From: Bacteroidia bacterium
GTDB taxonomy: Bacteria > Bacteroidota > Bacteroidia > J057
Direction: 5' to 3'
Assembly (NCBI GenBank): GCA_019695295.1
Contig: JAIBAH010000025.1
Coordinates: forward strand, 1 to 43,473
Length of the DNA stretch: 43,473 nt
The position numbers were made by a program, and so were the translations under genes. Positions 8,993-18,117 of the stretch are shown piece by piece (position 1 is the first letter of the stretch; the number at the start of each line of letters is the position of its first letter). The notes beneath the pieces are model-generated. The model ran no database searches and was not told the origin of the DNA. It saw only the letters and a program-made list of their open reading frames with translations.

Positions 8993-10552
8993 ATGCGTTT
9001 AGTGATTTTTATATATTCTGCATATTTACTGCTGCCATTTCATTTGTATGCACAAAAGCCTGATTTTTATGAAGACAGCCTCTTTGTAGTATCCGGTAAA
9101 GAGAACCTGCGCAACAAGTGGGACGCTCATGCTTCTGTAAAATTATTTTCAGACGGAGACTACCTCACCCTGACCGTGGATGTAAAAGACGATATCATTG
9201 AAAACAAGCCCGATAATCTGGAGACTGACCATATAGAAGTGTGGTTTGCTTTGCCCTCTTCTGCTTTTCCCAGAGATTTTGAATATAACTTTCATCCAAA
9301 GTATATTTATAGCGCTACCCCCTCAAACCCTTACGAAAAAACCCAGAAACCCCGTTTTTTCAGCGTATATTCAGAGTATGCTTCCAGTCTCGGACTTCAG
9401 TCTTTTTTATCCAGATACGATTATCCTTCGGCAAAAGATGTAAAGGGAAAAAGTATGGGTGTTCCTTACCCCGAGAACCTCAAAGAGTGCAGGCTGGATT
9501 ATGGAATTGTTCAGTTTGGGCTTTATCCTGATAAAAGGAACCCTGTTCAGCTCAACAAGGATAATTACAGGATACTGGAATCAATGTGGGGCAACAGAGT
9601 CGGGGATTTTACAGAAGGGGTAAAGTATGTGGTCGATAAAACGCAGTACGGATATATTATCAGTGCACAGTTTTCTGTGAAGGCACTGGGCTTCGTGCAG
9701 TTACCCAAAATGGAAGAACTCCGGGTTATGGTAGATATCATTGATAAAGACGGGCAGGGAAAAGCAAGCACTATCCTTTCCACTTCTCAGTACAGAGCCA
9801 AGGGAAGCCCCGTTACCTTTAATACAGTACGCCTGAAAAGGCCGCTGAGAACCAACTCCACTGAGGTACCGGATGCTGTTTACAATAAACTGGATTTTCA
9901 TCCTGTATATACCTATCTGGATAGTGGGTGGCTATCCACAAGCGTAGAAACCGACATGGTAGAGTACGGAGAGCAAAACCTGAGTAAATCGCTGCTGGAA
10001 ATCAAGTTTTCCAAACAGCCTATCCGTTATACCGCCTACGAAGATGTATCTAAAAATAATATTAAAAAACTGAGTGTAGATTCGGACGGAGTCAATACAA
10101 ATGCTAAAACCACAGAGTATTATATCATTAACGGTCAGGTTTTTGAATCAGAAGTATCAAAAATAGGAAAAAGCCGCCGTGAAGCCCTCTATAATCACAC
10201 TTTTTCATTTCCGGACGGCTCAGCGGGGCTCATTCTGAAAAACAAAACCGCCCAGAATCCTTATGGATGGGGTAATTGTAAAAATTGCTACGAAGAGGTA
10301 ATCTCTATTATTCGTCTGCAAAAAGGGAGTGCCAAAACGATTCTTGCAATCTATCAGGGAAATACCGGCAATCCTTACTGTCAGATAGGCGACAAAAACT
10401 ATAAAGGGTTTTATGTTTACAGCCTTGACTGGCTTAGGGAAGGGAAAATGCTGGTTTTTAGATTATCAAGCTGGGATAATACCGAGAAAAAAAGAGTGAA
10501 AATCACCTGGGAAGATGATGGGTCAAAGATAGCCCAGACCGAAACCCCGTAA
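8993..10552 (+). CDS. Exported protein of unknown function with a possible CBM9-like N-terminus
   Basis: The 519-residue product has a signal peptide (about 1-20, ending LYAQ). Residues about 30-110 contain the pattern DGDYLTLTVDVKDD...DHIEVWFALP. This resembles the CBM9-like carbohydrate-binding fold, where a tested ligand-binding beta-sandwich carries a 'D..EVWF' strand. Residues about 115-280 could continue that domain with long insertions. The C-terminal half (about 290-519) has no resemblance I recognise and includes a CKNC motif (near 431-434). No T9SS sorting domain or lipobox is visible, so a periplasmic location is likely. The domain call is from memory of the family pattern and is tentative. 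The gene ends 21 bp from the convergent SDR gene. Confidence 0.6.
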   Translation: MRLVIFIYSAYLLLPFHLYAQKPDFYEDSLFVVSGKENLRNKWDAHASVKLFSDGDYLTLTVDVKDDIIENKPDNLETDHIEVWFALPSSAFPRDFEYNFHPKYIYSATPSNPYEKTQKPRFFSVYSEYASSLGLQSFLSRYDYPSAKDVKGKSMGVPYPENLKECRLDYGIVQFGLYPDKRNPVQLNKDNYRILESMWGNRVGDFTEGVKYVVDKTQYGYIISAQFSVKALGFVQLPKMEELRVMVDIIDKDGQGKASTILSTSQYRAKGSPVTFNTVRLKRPLRTNSTEVPDAVYNKLDFHPVYTYLDSGWLSTSVETDMVEYGEQNLSKSLLEIKFSKQPIRYTAYEDVSKNNIKKLSVDSDGVNTNAKTTEYYIINGQVFESEVSKIGKSRREALYNHTFSFPDGSAGLILKNKTAQNPYGWGNCKNCYEEVISIIRLQKGSAKTILAIYQGNTGNPYCQIGDKNYKGFYVYSLDWLREGKMLVFRLSSWDNTEKKRVKITWEDDGSKIAQTETP

Positions 10553-10573
10553 TCCTCACTTTGCATACCCTTA

Positions 10574-11566
10574 TTATTCTCTCTCTTTTGGATTAGTCTG
10601 TGACAGGAAAATTGCGCCACACTCCCTGATTACTTCTTTTAATGGGGTATATTGAAAATTCAGTTTGCGGGTAATTTTGCTCCCGTCATAAAAATGCTGA
10701 TGCAGCGAGGTTCGTACTGTTTCTCTTGAAATCAACGTCTTTTTTCCGGTTATTTTTCCAATTAATTCAAATACAAATCCCGCCATTTTTGCCAGAAAGG
10801 GAGGAAGTTCCCACTGAGGCGGACGTTTATTCATACTGAGGGCAATCTCTGTAAATAAATCTTTCTGACTCATGTTTTCGCTTACAAGTACAAACCGTTC
10901 TCCGTTTTCGAGCGGGGTTTCCAGTACTAAACGAATCGCCCTTGCAACATCCTTTACCCCGACATAACCATTTACTCCTCTGTTATAAAATCTTAACCCT
11001 TTGTAAACCAGTTTAAAAATCTGACCCGAACTTCTGTTCCAGTCCCCTGCTCCCAGAATTACCCCCGGATTCAGAATTACGACTTCAAGCCCTTCTTCTT
11101 TGCCTCTGAGCACTTCGAGTTCCGCTTTTCTTTTGGATATAGCGTACTTTGAGTTGAGCGCATAAGGAACCCACCGGGTGTTTTCTGATATCATTCCCTG
11201 ATTTTCGGTACGTCCGAGTGCTGCAATAGAACTTACAAAAACGAGTTTTTTCACCTCTGCTTCCAGACAAAGATTTACAATATTTTCGGTTCCATTGATA
11301 TTTATCCGGTTCATTTCCTCTACATCTGAGGGCGAAAAACTCACCATTGCAGCAGCATGAATTACCCATTCCACCTCATTGATTACCTCATCCAGCACTA
11401 CAATATCCAGAATATCTCCCTCAACTATCGTTACGCCCGGAGAATCCCGGAATACACATTTAGACGGATTCCTTACGAGCAGCACCACCTCATAATGAAA
11501 AGACAGAAGTTCCCGCACTATATATTCCCCTAAAAAACCGGTACCGCCCGTAACTAAAACTTTCAT
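10574..11566 (-). CDS. NAD(P)-dependent epimerase/dehydratase (extended SDR)
   Basis: This 330-residue cytosolic enzyme opens with the nucleotide-binding motif MKVLVTGGTGFLGEYIV (GxxGxxG). It continues with GDILD, VIHAAAMVSF, FVSSIAALG and the catalytic pair in KYAISKRKAE (Tyr-x3-Lys), then LNPGVILGAGDW. This is the layout of extended short-chain dehydrogenases acting on nucleotide sugars, dihydroflavonol-like compounds or sterols; the substrate cannot be told. The start lies below the tRNA-His terminator, so it is probably transcribed separately from the tRNA. Confidence 0.88.
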   Translation of the reverse strand: MKVLVTGGTGFLGEYIVRELLSFHYEVVLLVRNPSKCVFRDSPGVTIVEGDILDIVVLDEVINEVEWVIHAAAMVSFSPSDVEEMNRININGTENIVNLCLEAEVKKLVFVSSIAALGRTENQGMISENTRWVPYALNSKYAISKRKAELEVLRGKEEGLEVVILNPGVILGAGDWNRSSGQIFKLVYKGLRFYNRGVNGYVGVKDVARAIRLVLETPLENGERFVLVSENMSQKDLFTEIALSMNKRPPQWELPPFLAKMAGFVFELIGKITGKKTLISRETVRTSLHQHFYDGSKITRKLNFQYTPLKEVIRECGAIFLSQTNPKERE

Positions 11567-11598
11567 AAGAATAATAATTAAAAACAGAAAGATTAAAC

Positions 11599-11637
11599 TA
11601 AAAAAAGCGTTTCAACACTAATGTCTTGAAACGCTTT
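11599..11637 (-). terminator. Intrinsic terminator of tRNA-His
   Basis: An 11-bp perfect stem pairs AAAGCGTTTCA (11604-11614) with TGAAACGCTTT (11627-11637) across a 12-base loop. Read on the minus strand, a seven-T run follows. It sits just 3' of the tRNA and before the SDR start. Confidence 0.8.
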
Positions 11638-11646
11638 CAGATTCTG

Positions 11647-11721
11647 GGAGAGTGATGGGGATCGAACCCACGACCTTCAGTGCCACAAACTGACATTCTA
11701 ACCAACTGAACTACACCCTCC
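11647..11721 (-). tRNA. tRNA-His(GTG)
   Basis: Read on the minus strand, the cloverleaf has an extra 5' G (position -1) facing C73, the hallmark of tRNA-His. It has a 7-bp acceptor stem (GAGGGTG / CACTCTC), D-stem GTTC/GAAT, anticodon stem TCAGT/ACTGA with loop TTGTGGC (anticodon GTG), and a T-arm GTGGG-TTCGATC-CCCAT. The 3' CCA is not encoded. It has its own predicted promoter and terminator. Confidence 0.97.
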
Positions 11722-11734
11722 GTAAAATGTGCTG

Positions 11735-11765
11735 CAAAGGTACGGGTTTATTTTTATTTTTTCAA
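11735..11765 (-). promoter_or_regulatory. Predicted promoter of tRNA-His
   Basis: On the minus strand, TTG (11765-11763), a 20-bp spacer and TACCTTTG followed by C (11742-11735) lie 13 bp upstream of the tRNA. The same TACCTTTGC -7 box precedes tRNA-Ser at 43252. Confidence 0.75.
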
Positions 11766-11852
11766 AAAAAACCACTTTTTTTTTGAAAAAAAGTTGATTA
11801 GTTGCACTGAATGGGGGTTTTCATGTATTTGTACTTTTTTTTTCTCAAAAAA

Positions 11853-11883
11853 TTGCCGGAAGAATAAATTTCTATTAATTTTG
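11853..11883 (+). promoter_or_regulatory. Predicted promoter of the universal stress protein gene
   Basis: TTG (11853-11855), 20 bp, then TAATTTTG (11876-11883) match the Bacteroidota consensus. They leave a leader of about 45 bases to the ATG at 11935. Confidence 0.65.
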
Positions 11884-11934
11884 TGATTATTATTTAAATC
11901 TTAGTATTGAAACTGTTAGCTTATCATTTTCTTT

Positions 11935-12795
11935 ATGCAACCAAATAAACAAAAAATTTTATTTCCTTCTGATTTTTCTGAATTTTCTATGAATGCGTGG
12001 AGCACCTGTGAAGCATTTGCCCGTGCATATGATGCAGAAATTGTCATTTTGTATATTGTAGAACCGCCTGCACTTCGTTTTGATTACGAAGAGGAACCGG
12101 AGGTGATGATAGCTCGAAAAACGGTTAATGAAAAAATATCTTCCATGAACCTGAGCGGAAGTTTAACGGTCAGTTCTTTGGTAAAGGTAGGGAAACCCTA
12201 TAAAAAGATTATTGAAGCCGCTTTGGAAATTGACCCGATTGCAATCATTATGGGAACACACGGTGCTTCCGGTTTTGAAGAGTTTTTTATTGGCAGTAAT
12301 GCTTCCCGCGTTATTCGTTCTGCTTCCTGCCCGATTGTAACGGTAAGAGAGCCTCAGCCCGACGGCGATTTCAAACGCATTCTTTTACCGTTGGATGTAT
12401 CAAAGGAAACCAAAGAAAAATTAGCAAAAGCACTTGAACTTGCCCAGAAATTCAATGCCACTATTCATGTTGCTTCGGTAGCAACTTCTGCTGCCGATGT
12501 AGAAAACATGAGTAAGCAACTGGAAAGCGTGGCTAATTATATTCAGAATCATGGCATATCTGTGGAAAAAACCCTCCTTGAAACCTCCGAAGATATCGGA
12601 AATGCTGTTTTAAAACACGCCGGTGAATGTGAGGCGGATTTTATCTGTATTATGACTCAGCAAGAGTTAAGCCTGAAAGAATATTTTATGGGTTCAGTGG
12701 CTGAGCACATTGTAAATCACGCTGTAATACCCGTAGTGAGTATCCGCCCTTCCAACTTGTATGTCTCAAAACGTTTAGGCTCTATTTTCGGATAA
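11935..12795 (+). CDS. Tandem-domain universal stress protein (UspA family)
   Basis: This 286-residue cytoplasmic protein contains two Usp domains (about 1-140 and 146-286). The first has KILFPSDFSEFSMNAW at its start and the ATP-binding-type sequence MGTHGASGFEEFFIGSNA near 106-123. The second has ILLPLDVSKETKEKL, then MTQQELSLKEYFMGSVAEHI, which departs from the G-x2-G-x9-G nucleotide motif, so only the first half may bind ATP. Usp proteins accumulate under starvation or oxidative stress. The gene is monocistronic, with its own promoter and a strong terminator at 12819. Confidence 0.9.
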   Translation: MQPNKQKILFPSDFSEFSMNAWSTCEAFARAYDAEIVILYIVEPPALRFDYEEEPEVMIARKTVNEKISSMNLSGSLTVSSLVKVGKPYKKIIEAALEIDPIAIIMGTHGASGFEEFFIGSNASRVIRSASCPIVTVREPQPDGDFKRILLPLDVSKETKEKLAKALELAQKFNATIHVASVATSAADVENMSKQLESVANYIQNHGISVEKTLLETSEDIGNAVLKHAGECEADFICIMTQQELSLKEYFMGSVAEHIVNHAVIPVVSIRPSNLYVSKRLGSIFG

Positions 12796-12818
12796 TTTCT
12801 GATAAATATCAGAACCTT

Positions 12819-12860
12819 ATTAAAAGGGATTCGTAGAAATCCCTTTTAATGCTTTATTTT
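12819..12860 (+). terminator. Intrinsic terminator after the universal stress protein gene
   Basis: A perfect 13-bp stem pairs ATTAAAAGGGATT (12819-12831) with AATCCCTTTTAAT (12838-12850) across a 6-base loop. A T-rich run follows. It isolates the gene from rpoD. Confidence 0.85.
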
Positions 12861-12999
12861 TTAAAACAATTCCTAACGATTTTTAGTTAGACATCATATT
12901 TCTTTTGGATAGTATTTATCAGAAAGAACGAATACGCTGATTCAAAAATCCTTCAGGAATTATTGAGTTTTTAATTAATCATATTTTTTCATATTTTTC

Positions 13000-13866
13000 A
13001 TGAGACAGCTAAAAATAAGTAAGCAAATCACGAACCGTGAGTCACAATCACTGGATAAATACTTACAGGAAATCGGTAAGGTGGAATTGCTTACTCCTGA
13101 TGAAGAGGTGGAACTGGCAAGAAGGATTCGTCAGGGAGATCAGGTTGCTTTGGAGCGACTGACCAAGGCAAACCTGCGTTTCGTTGTTTCTGTAGCCAAA
13201 CAGTATCAGAATCAAGGACTTTCCCTGGGAGACCTGATTAACGAGGGAAATCTGGGACTCATCAAAGCTGCACGCAGGTTTGATGAAACAAGGGGATTTA
13301 AGTTTATTTCCTATGCCGTTTGGTGGATTCGTCAAAGTATTTTGCAGGCTTTGGCGGAGCAGTCGAGAATTGTAAGGCTTCCTCTCAACAGGGTAGGCGC
13401 ACTGAATAAAATCGGAAAAGCATTCTCTAATCTTGAACAAAAATATGAAAGAGAGCCCTCTCCCGAAGAAATTGCAGAAGTGATAGAAGGAATGACCGAG
13501 GAGGAAATTGCAGAAACACTGAAAATCTCCGGAAGACATACTTCCATTGATGCTCCTTTCGTTCAGGGTGAAGAAAACAGCCTGCTCGAAGTACTCCGTA
13601 ATGACTCCGAAAGAGACCCCGACTCTATCCTGATTGATGAAAGTTTAAGCCGGGATGTGGACAGAGCACTGAATACACTTACGCTCAGAGAAGCTGAAGT
13701 AGTACGTTTATATTTTGGTATCAGTACGGAACATCCGCTTACGCTCGAAGAAATAGGCGAAAGATTTGACCTTACCCGCGAAAGAGTACGTCAGATTAAA
13801 GAAAAAGCCATCAGAAGACTACGTCATACCTCCAGAAGCAAAGGCTTGAAAGCATATCTGGGATAA
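13000..13866 (+). CDS. rpoD: Primary RNA polymerase sigma factor RpoD (short Bacteroidota form)
   Basis: This 288-residue sigma-70 factor has region 1.2 ([20 protein letters not shown]), region 2 with the -10-recognition segment ([15 protein letters not shown], about 100-114), region 3 ([16 protein letters not shown]) and region 4.2 ([24 protein letters not shown], about 246-269). Region 1.1 is absent, as is usual for Bacteroidota, whose housekeeping sigma is under 300 residues. It should direct transcription from the TTG / TAnnTTTG promoters seen through this window. The gene is monocistronic, with terminators on both sides. Confidence 0.95.
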   Translation: MRQLKISKQITNRESQSLDKYLQEIGKVELLTPDEEVELARRIRQGDQVALERLTKANLRFVVSVAKQYQNQGLSLGDLINEGNLGLIKAARRFDETRGFKFISYAVWWIRQSILQALAEQSRIVRLPLNRVGALNKIGKAFSNLEQKYEREPSPEEIAEVIEGMTEEEIAETLKISGRHTSIDAPFVQGEENSLLEVLRNDSERDPDSILIDESLSRDVDRALNTLTLREAEVVRLYFGISTEHPLTLEEIGERFDLTRERVRQIKEKAIRRLRHTSRSKGLKAYLG

Positions 13867-13903
13867 TTTTCCTGATTATTTTTTCTCAGTAATTAATTAG
13901 AAT

Positions 13904-13939
13904 AAAAAAGAGGCTGTCCGAAAAGACAGCCTCTTTTTT
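13904..13939. terminator. Bidirectional terminator between rpoD and the CotH/T9SS gene
   Basis: A perfect 15-bp stem pairs 13904-13918 with 13925-13939 (core GAGGCTGTC / GACAGCCTC) around a 6-base loop. It is flanked by A6 and T6, so it should act in both directions for the convergent genes. A related core recurs at 28842. Confidence 0.9.
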
Positions 13940-13966
13940 ACATACTATACAAATCCTTTTCCGTAT

Positions 13967-16900
13967 TTATTCTTTTACAAAAGGTTGGTAGAATACTCCC
14001 TTTTCTGTCTGGAACTTCAGATAGTAAACGCCGGAAGCCAAATCCTGTAACTGAAATTCTTTGCGGAAAGCAGCAGGCACGTTTTCCAGCGTCAGTATTG
14101 TCCGGATGGTTTTTCCGGTAATGTCCCGAACTTCCACGGAAAGGTCATTCAGTTCACCGGGATTTTCCCACTCTATCCACAGACCTCCCTGAGACGGATT
14201 CGGATAAACCCTGAAATCCAAACCGTCCGCTCCTTCTTCTACCGAAACCCCAAAGCAGGGAATATATTCCGAGCCGGGAGAACCTCCGGGACATCCCGGA
14301 ATCCATGAGGCGGCACTGTTGGGGTTCAGATAGCTCAGGGTATCAATATACTGAAGGGTGTAGTTTCCTGTATCCGGCTTGATGGACCAGGGTGTATCGT
14401 CATCATAGAGCATACTGAACTGCAACGTCCCTGAATTATTGAATATCCGGATTACGTCCCCGCCTGCACCGTAACCATATACAAAAGGGCCGGATTTGTT
14501 CGGAATGCCGGGATGCTGAGCGTCAAATCTGGCAGCGTCCTGATACAGAACCCAATAGCCACCCGCCGGGATTGAAATGCCGGGAAGGGTAAAGAAATTC
14601 TGGTCTTTGGAATCCTTCAATACATATCCGGCAAGATTAATCGGAGCAGACGTATTGTTTTTTAACTCTATCCAGTCTCCTGCATCCACCAAAGGCAGGC
14701 TGTTATTGTAATTAATTTCTGAAACAATCAGCGGGTCATTACAATCTGAAAAGGCAACTCCCGGCGAACCTTCCATACATCCGCAAAACCAGTCTGCTCC
14801 GGTATAACCCGCAAGGTCATCTGTATGCTCAAGCGTTCTGCCCCAGCCGTCGGCGCATTTGGGGTAAGGGAGCGAATCTGCATACATTGCGAATTTCACA
14901 AGATTATGAGTCTTATCATATACTTTCACGCTATCCCAGGAATTGGATAACCCAAAAAGCAATTCTCCGGTAAAATTATTGACTCCGGGATGTCTTAGTT
15001 TAAAACGAACGGTATCTTCACACAATACGATATAATCATTGGGCGGGATAATTGTACCCGTCGGGAAAGTGAATTTATTGTAAAAGGTTTTGGTTTGAAC
15101 CTGCCAGTCAGAAATGTCCAGATTCTGATTGCTGTAGTTATGAAGCTCCACCCAGTTGCCGGAATTAAGGCTGGAATCACAGTTATACATGGCTTCACTG
15201 ACAGATAACTGAAGTGGAATACTGCTTCCTGAAAAGATAGCCTTAAACAATGTATCATAGGCAATATCATACGTAATAGACGCTTTACCGATATCGGAAG
15301 GCTGGATAATTCCATTTTGCTCCCATTTAAAAAAACTATAGCCGGGATTCGGAATAGCCGTAATTGTAACGGGAACTCCGTGAAAATAAACTCCCTGCCA
15401 GGGTAAATTATCTGGGATTATCGTAGAAATTTTAATATATCCCGCTCCGGGGGGCTGCACATTCAGCGTAACCACAACCGTATCTATCAACTGAAAGTGG
15501 CTCACCATCTGCTCCCTTACTTTAGGACAACGATTGTCAAACTGATCAATCATATAAGGAAGATAGTTGTTAAAAGTCTGCATGCTTTGAGCCACAGGGG
15601 TTGCCAGTGTATCTGTCCAGCGCGCAAACTGACGGGGCATTTCCGGCAAAAGCTGATTGTGCATCTGCAAGGCTACCGGATAATAATAATCATGCTTAAA
15701 AGTAGTATTCATCAAATCGGCATAACGATTGATAAAATAATCATGGAATTGTGTATTTTGAATCAGTGCCGAATAGATATCCCAGTAAGGATTGGGCTGT
15801 TGCTGCGTGGCAAAATAATCAAACATATTATCCTGCCAGCTTGTCCACTCACCGAGTCCGAGCTCCACATCCTGTATATAAAAACGCCAGCGGTTATCGG
15901 TAGTCCGGTTTCTTGCCATTTTCATATTATTGTAAAGCCAGTCCACATTCCCGTACCAGTTTTCTATTGAGAGGTAGTCTGTATAGTTTTTCAGGTCCAG
16001 CACCTTATCTGATTGCTCGTAAAAGGTAGGCGAAGCCGGGTTTCCAGTGGTAATAAAGTCATACATATTATAAAATGAAGTATCTGAACCCTCCAGTGTC
16101 CGGATAACCCCCGCACCGTAGAAATAGCTGACCGAGAGTAAATCAAGACTATCCGGATTATTCCCGTAGTTATTTTCAAAGTACAACTCATCGGTTTTTT
16201 CCCTGAATTCATATACCCCGAAATAATCTCCGTTCAGATAAACAATTACGGGAGTATAAGCGGTATAACCGGTGTGAGATTCCCGGATGATTCTTTCCAT
16301 ACAGGCCTCTTTCTGTGGATAAACATTCCACATATTACTTCCGTTTCTCAAATAAAATGCGCCGAATTTATCAATAAATGCTTTGTCCTGAATAAATGGA
16401 TAATTCACTACTCCGTCTCCGTAAAGTTTATTATCAGGCTCTACTGTAAAACTTCGCTGCGGATTGGAGCGGCTTCCTCCTGCTCCTCCGTCAATTTTGA
16501 CAGAAGCATTGGAAGCCAGTATTTTCACCCCGTTTTCATCAAAATATTCAAAATGACAGGGTTTTTTCCAGTCAGTAAAATAATTGTCATAAATTCCGTT
16601 ATTTCCGTAAAGATGTACGCTGTCCGTCGTCAGTGAAATAATCGGAAGCGTAAAATCATCCATGACAAAATACGTCTCAGTTGCCGTTTGGCTGGGCATG
16701 ATTGTGGCTGAAACCGGAAAACATCTTGCCCTCACCGGTTTGGACTGGGATACGCTAAAAGGTCCGGTATAGGGAATGTCGTTTATTGTGGGTTCTTCTC
16801 CGTCCAGAGAATAATAAACCTGCCCGCCGGTGGTGGAACTGTTGGTGATTGTGACGGTAACCGCTGATGAGTAAAATCCTCCCGAAGGAGTTATGACGGG

Positions 16901-17989
16901 TTTTGCTTCGTATCCGATAAAATACTGACTGGCATTATTGGTAGAGCCGGGTGTGAAATCAGCAAAATAAACTGGATTGGAAGCACCGTCAGGGAACAAC
17001 CCATAAGACATATCCGGGTCCAGATTCGGGAGCGTCAAAAAATGCAGGATTGTACCGGAGGGATTCGAGAAATATATACCTTCTCCTCCGTTGGCAAGAG
17101 AAAAATTAGTGTGGATTACATATCCGGTAAACTCCTGAAACCATGACGGCACCTGACCTCCAAAATAATTGGTGGGGTTATTAATCCCAAAGCTCAGGTA
17201 GGGAATCACTGTTAAGTCGGATGAATTTGGGGAGGTATTGTGCAACTCAATCGCCAGTACATTCAATCCGTTACTGATTACAGACTGTAAAAGTACAGGG
17301 TCAATTATAAACCGCTCTGGCAATCCGCCTCCATACATCTGCGCCTCGTGATCTCCGGCCAGCGCATCCCAGTCAGGTGGCGTTCCGTTTAATCCGCTTC
17401 GGGCAATCTCGACTCCGTTAAGATAAGCCACAAACCCGTCATCATAATCTATATGAAGAAGAGCATTTGCAATTGCCGTAACGTCTGAAATGACAAACGT
17501 TTTTCTCAAATAGACGGATAAAGCGCCGGTAGTTACTACGGTAGAATCATCTCCGTCGCCGTTTCCTACACTGCATTTGCCGGAGCTCCATGAATTGTCA
17601 TTGAAAAGCAGGCCTGTCCATCCGGATATATTTGCACCGGGTTCAATATACTTCCAGGGCGTTTCCGGAAAAACAGCCGTTTCGTAGTGGTCAATCAGGG
17701 TGTTCTTGTCTTTCCCTGACGCAAATACCATCACAAATGAATCGGGCAGAATCTGTACCGCCGGAAACTTCCATTTCAGGGTTTCTGTACTGTCATCGGA
17801 AAGCCCGTATCCGGAAAGATTTACCGGTGCACTTCCTGCATTGTAAATTTCTATCCAGTCTTTAAACTGATTGTCCTCATCTGCAATCTGAGTTACGTTT
17901 GCATTTGACGCTTCGTTTACATAAAGTTGAGAAAAAGAGTTTATTGTAAATGATAAACCTGCCAGAATTAACAGTAATTGCTTCGTCAT
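13967..17989 (-). CDS. T9SS-exported CotH-kinase/lamin-tail multidomain protein
   Basis: The 1340-residue product begins with a signal peptide (about 1-20) and a lamin-tail domain (about 22-110; DWIEIYNAGSAPVNLSGYGL). A jelly-roll-like segment (about 115-260) and a chitobiase C-terminal-type domain (about 358-425; YYSLDGEEPTINDIPYTGPF) follow. A CotH-type region (about 445-800) has GDYFGVYEFREKTDELYF and DVELGLG. Then come a bacterial repeat-like domain (about 835-915), two more lamin-tail domains (about 925-1025 and 1085-1190) and a T9SS sorting domain (about 1259-1340; FRVYPNPSQGG, then GVYYLKF). It should be released or anchored at the cell surface. CotH proteins can be protein kinases, but activity here is untested and the substrate unknown. 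The gene is monocistronic. Confidence 0.9.
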   Translation of the reverse strand: MTKQLLLILAGLSFTINSFSQLYVNEASNANVTQIADEDNQFKDWIEIYNAGSAPVNLSGYGLSDDSTETLKWKFPAVQILPDSFVMVFASGKDKNTLIDHYETAVFPETPWKYIEPGANISGWTGLLFNDNSWSSGKCSVGNGDGDDSTVVTTGALSVYLRKTFVISDVTAIANALLHIDYDDGFVAYLNGVEIARSGLNGTPPDWDALAGDHEAQMYGGGLPERFIIDPVLLQSVISNGLNVLAIELHNTSPNSSDLTVIPYLSFGINNPTNYFGGQVPSWFQEFTGYVIHTNFSLANGGEGIYFSNPSGTILHFLTLPNLDPDMSYGLFPDGASNPVYFADFTPGSTNNASQYFIGYEAKPVITPSGGFYSSAVTVTITNSSTTGGQVYYSLDGEEPTINDIPYTGPFSVSQSKPVRARCFPVSATIMPSQTATETYFVMDDFTLPIISLTTDSVHLYGNNGIYDNYFTDWKKPCHFEYFDENGVKILASNASVKIDGGAGGSRSNPQRSFTVEPDNKLYGDGVVNYPFIQDKAFIDKFGAFYLRNGSNMWNVYPQKEACMERIIRESHTGYTAYTPVIVYLNGDYFGVYEFREKTDELYFENNYGNNPDSLDLLSVSYFYGAGVIRTLEGSDTSFYNMYDFITTGNPASPTFYEQSDKVLDLKNYTDYLSIENWYGNVDWLYNNMKMARNRTTDNRWRFYIQDVELGLGEWTSWQDNMFDYFATQQQPNPYWDIYSALIQNTQFHDYFINRYADLMNTTFKHDYYYPVALQMHNQLLPEMPRQFARWTDTLATPVAQSMQTFNNYLPYMIDQFDNRCPKVREQMVSHFQLIDTVVVTLNVQPPGAGYIKISTIIPDNLPWQGVYFHGVPVTITAIPNPGYSFFKWEQNGIIQPSDIGKASITYDIAYDTLFKAIFSGSSIPLQLSVSEAMYNCDSSLNSGNWVELHNYSNQNLDISDWQVQTKTFYNKFTFPTGTIIPPNDYIVLCEDTVRFKLRHPGVNNFTGELLFGLSNSWDSVKVYDKTHNLVKFAMYADSLPYPKCADGWGRTLEHTDDLAGYTGADWFCGCMEGSPGVAFSDCNDPLIVSEINYNNSLPLVDAGDWIELKNNTSAPINLAGYVLKDSKDQNFFTLPGISIPAGGYWVLYQDAARFDAQHPGIPNKSGPFVYGYGAGGDVIRIFNNSGTLQFSMLYDDDTPWSIKPDTGNYTLQYIDTLSYLNPNSAASWIPGCPGGSPGSEYIPCFGVSVEEGADGLDFRVYPNPSQGGLWIEWENPGELNDLSVEVRDITGKTIRTILTLENVPAAFRKEFQLQDLASGVYYLKFQTEKGVFYQPFVKE

Positions 17990-18015
17990 AATTTATTGGG
18001 ATACTTAAATTTTAG

Positions 18016-18023
18016 CAAAAATA
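18016..18023 (-). promoter_or_regulatory. Possible -7 promoter element of the CotH/T9SS gene
   Basis: On the minus strand the sequence reads TATTTTTG, matching TAnnTTTG, about 27 bp upstream of the start codon. No TTG at the proper spacing was found, so this is tentative. Confidence 0.35.
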
Positions 18024-18087
18024 AGTTATTTTTTAATTATAAAAACTTATTGAATGGAAAATACTTCTAAAATGCCCTCTTTTTTCT

Positions 18088-18095
18088 TAATTTTG
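18088..18095 (+). promoter_or_regulatory. Possible -7 promoter element of folD
   Basis: TAATTTTG ends 22 bp before the preferred folD ATG at 18118. The expected transcription start, about 18100, leaves almost no leader for the alternative ATG at 18106. No well-spaced TTG is visible. Confidence 0.4.
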
Positions 18096-18117
18096 TCCCA
18101 TCAAAATGCTTTCATAT

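Noticed and set aside
13904-13939. Insertion-sequence end suggested by the GAGGCTGTC motif
   Set aside because: It is a self-complementary hairpin with T-tracts between convergent genes and no transposase is nearby.
15497-15970. A 157-codon plus-strand frame
   Set aside because: Antisense to the CotH/T9SS gene; composition is typical of a reverse-strand shadow.
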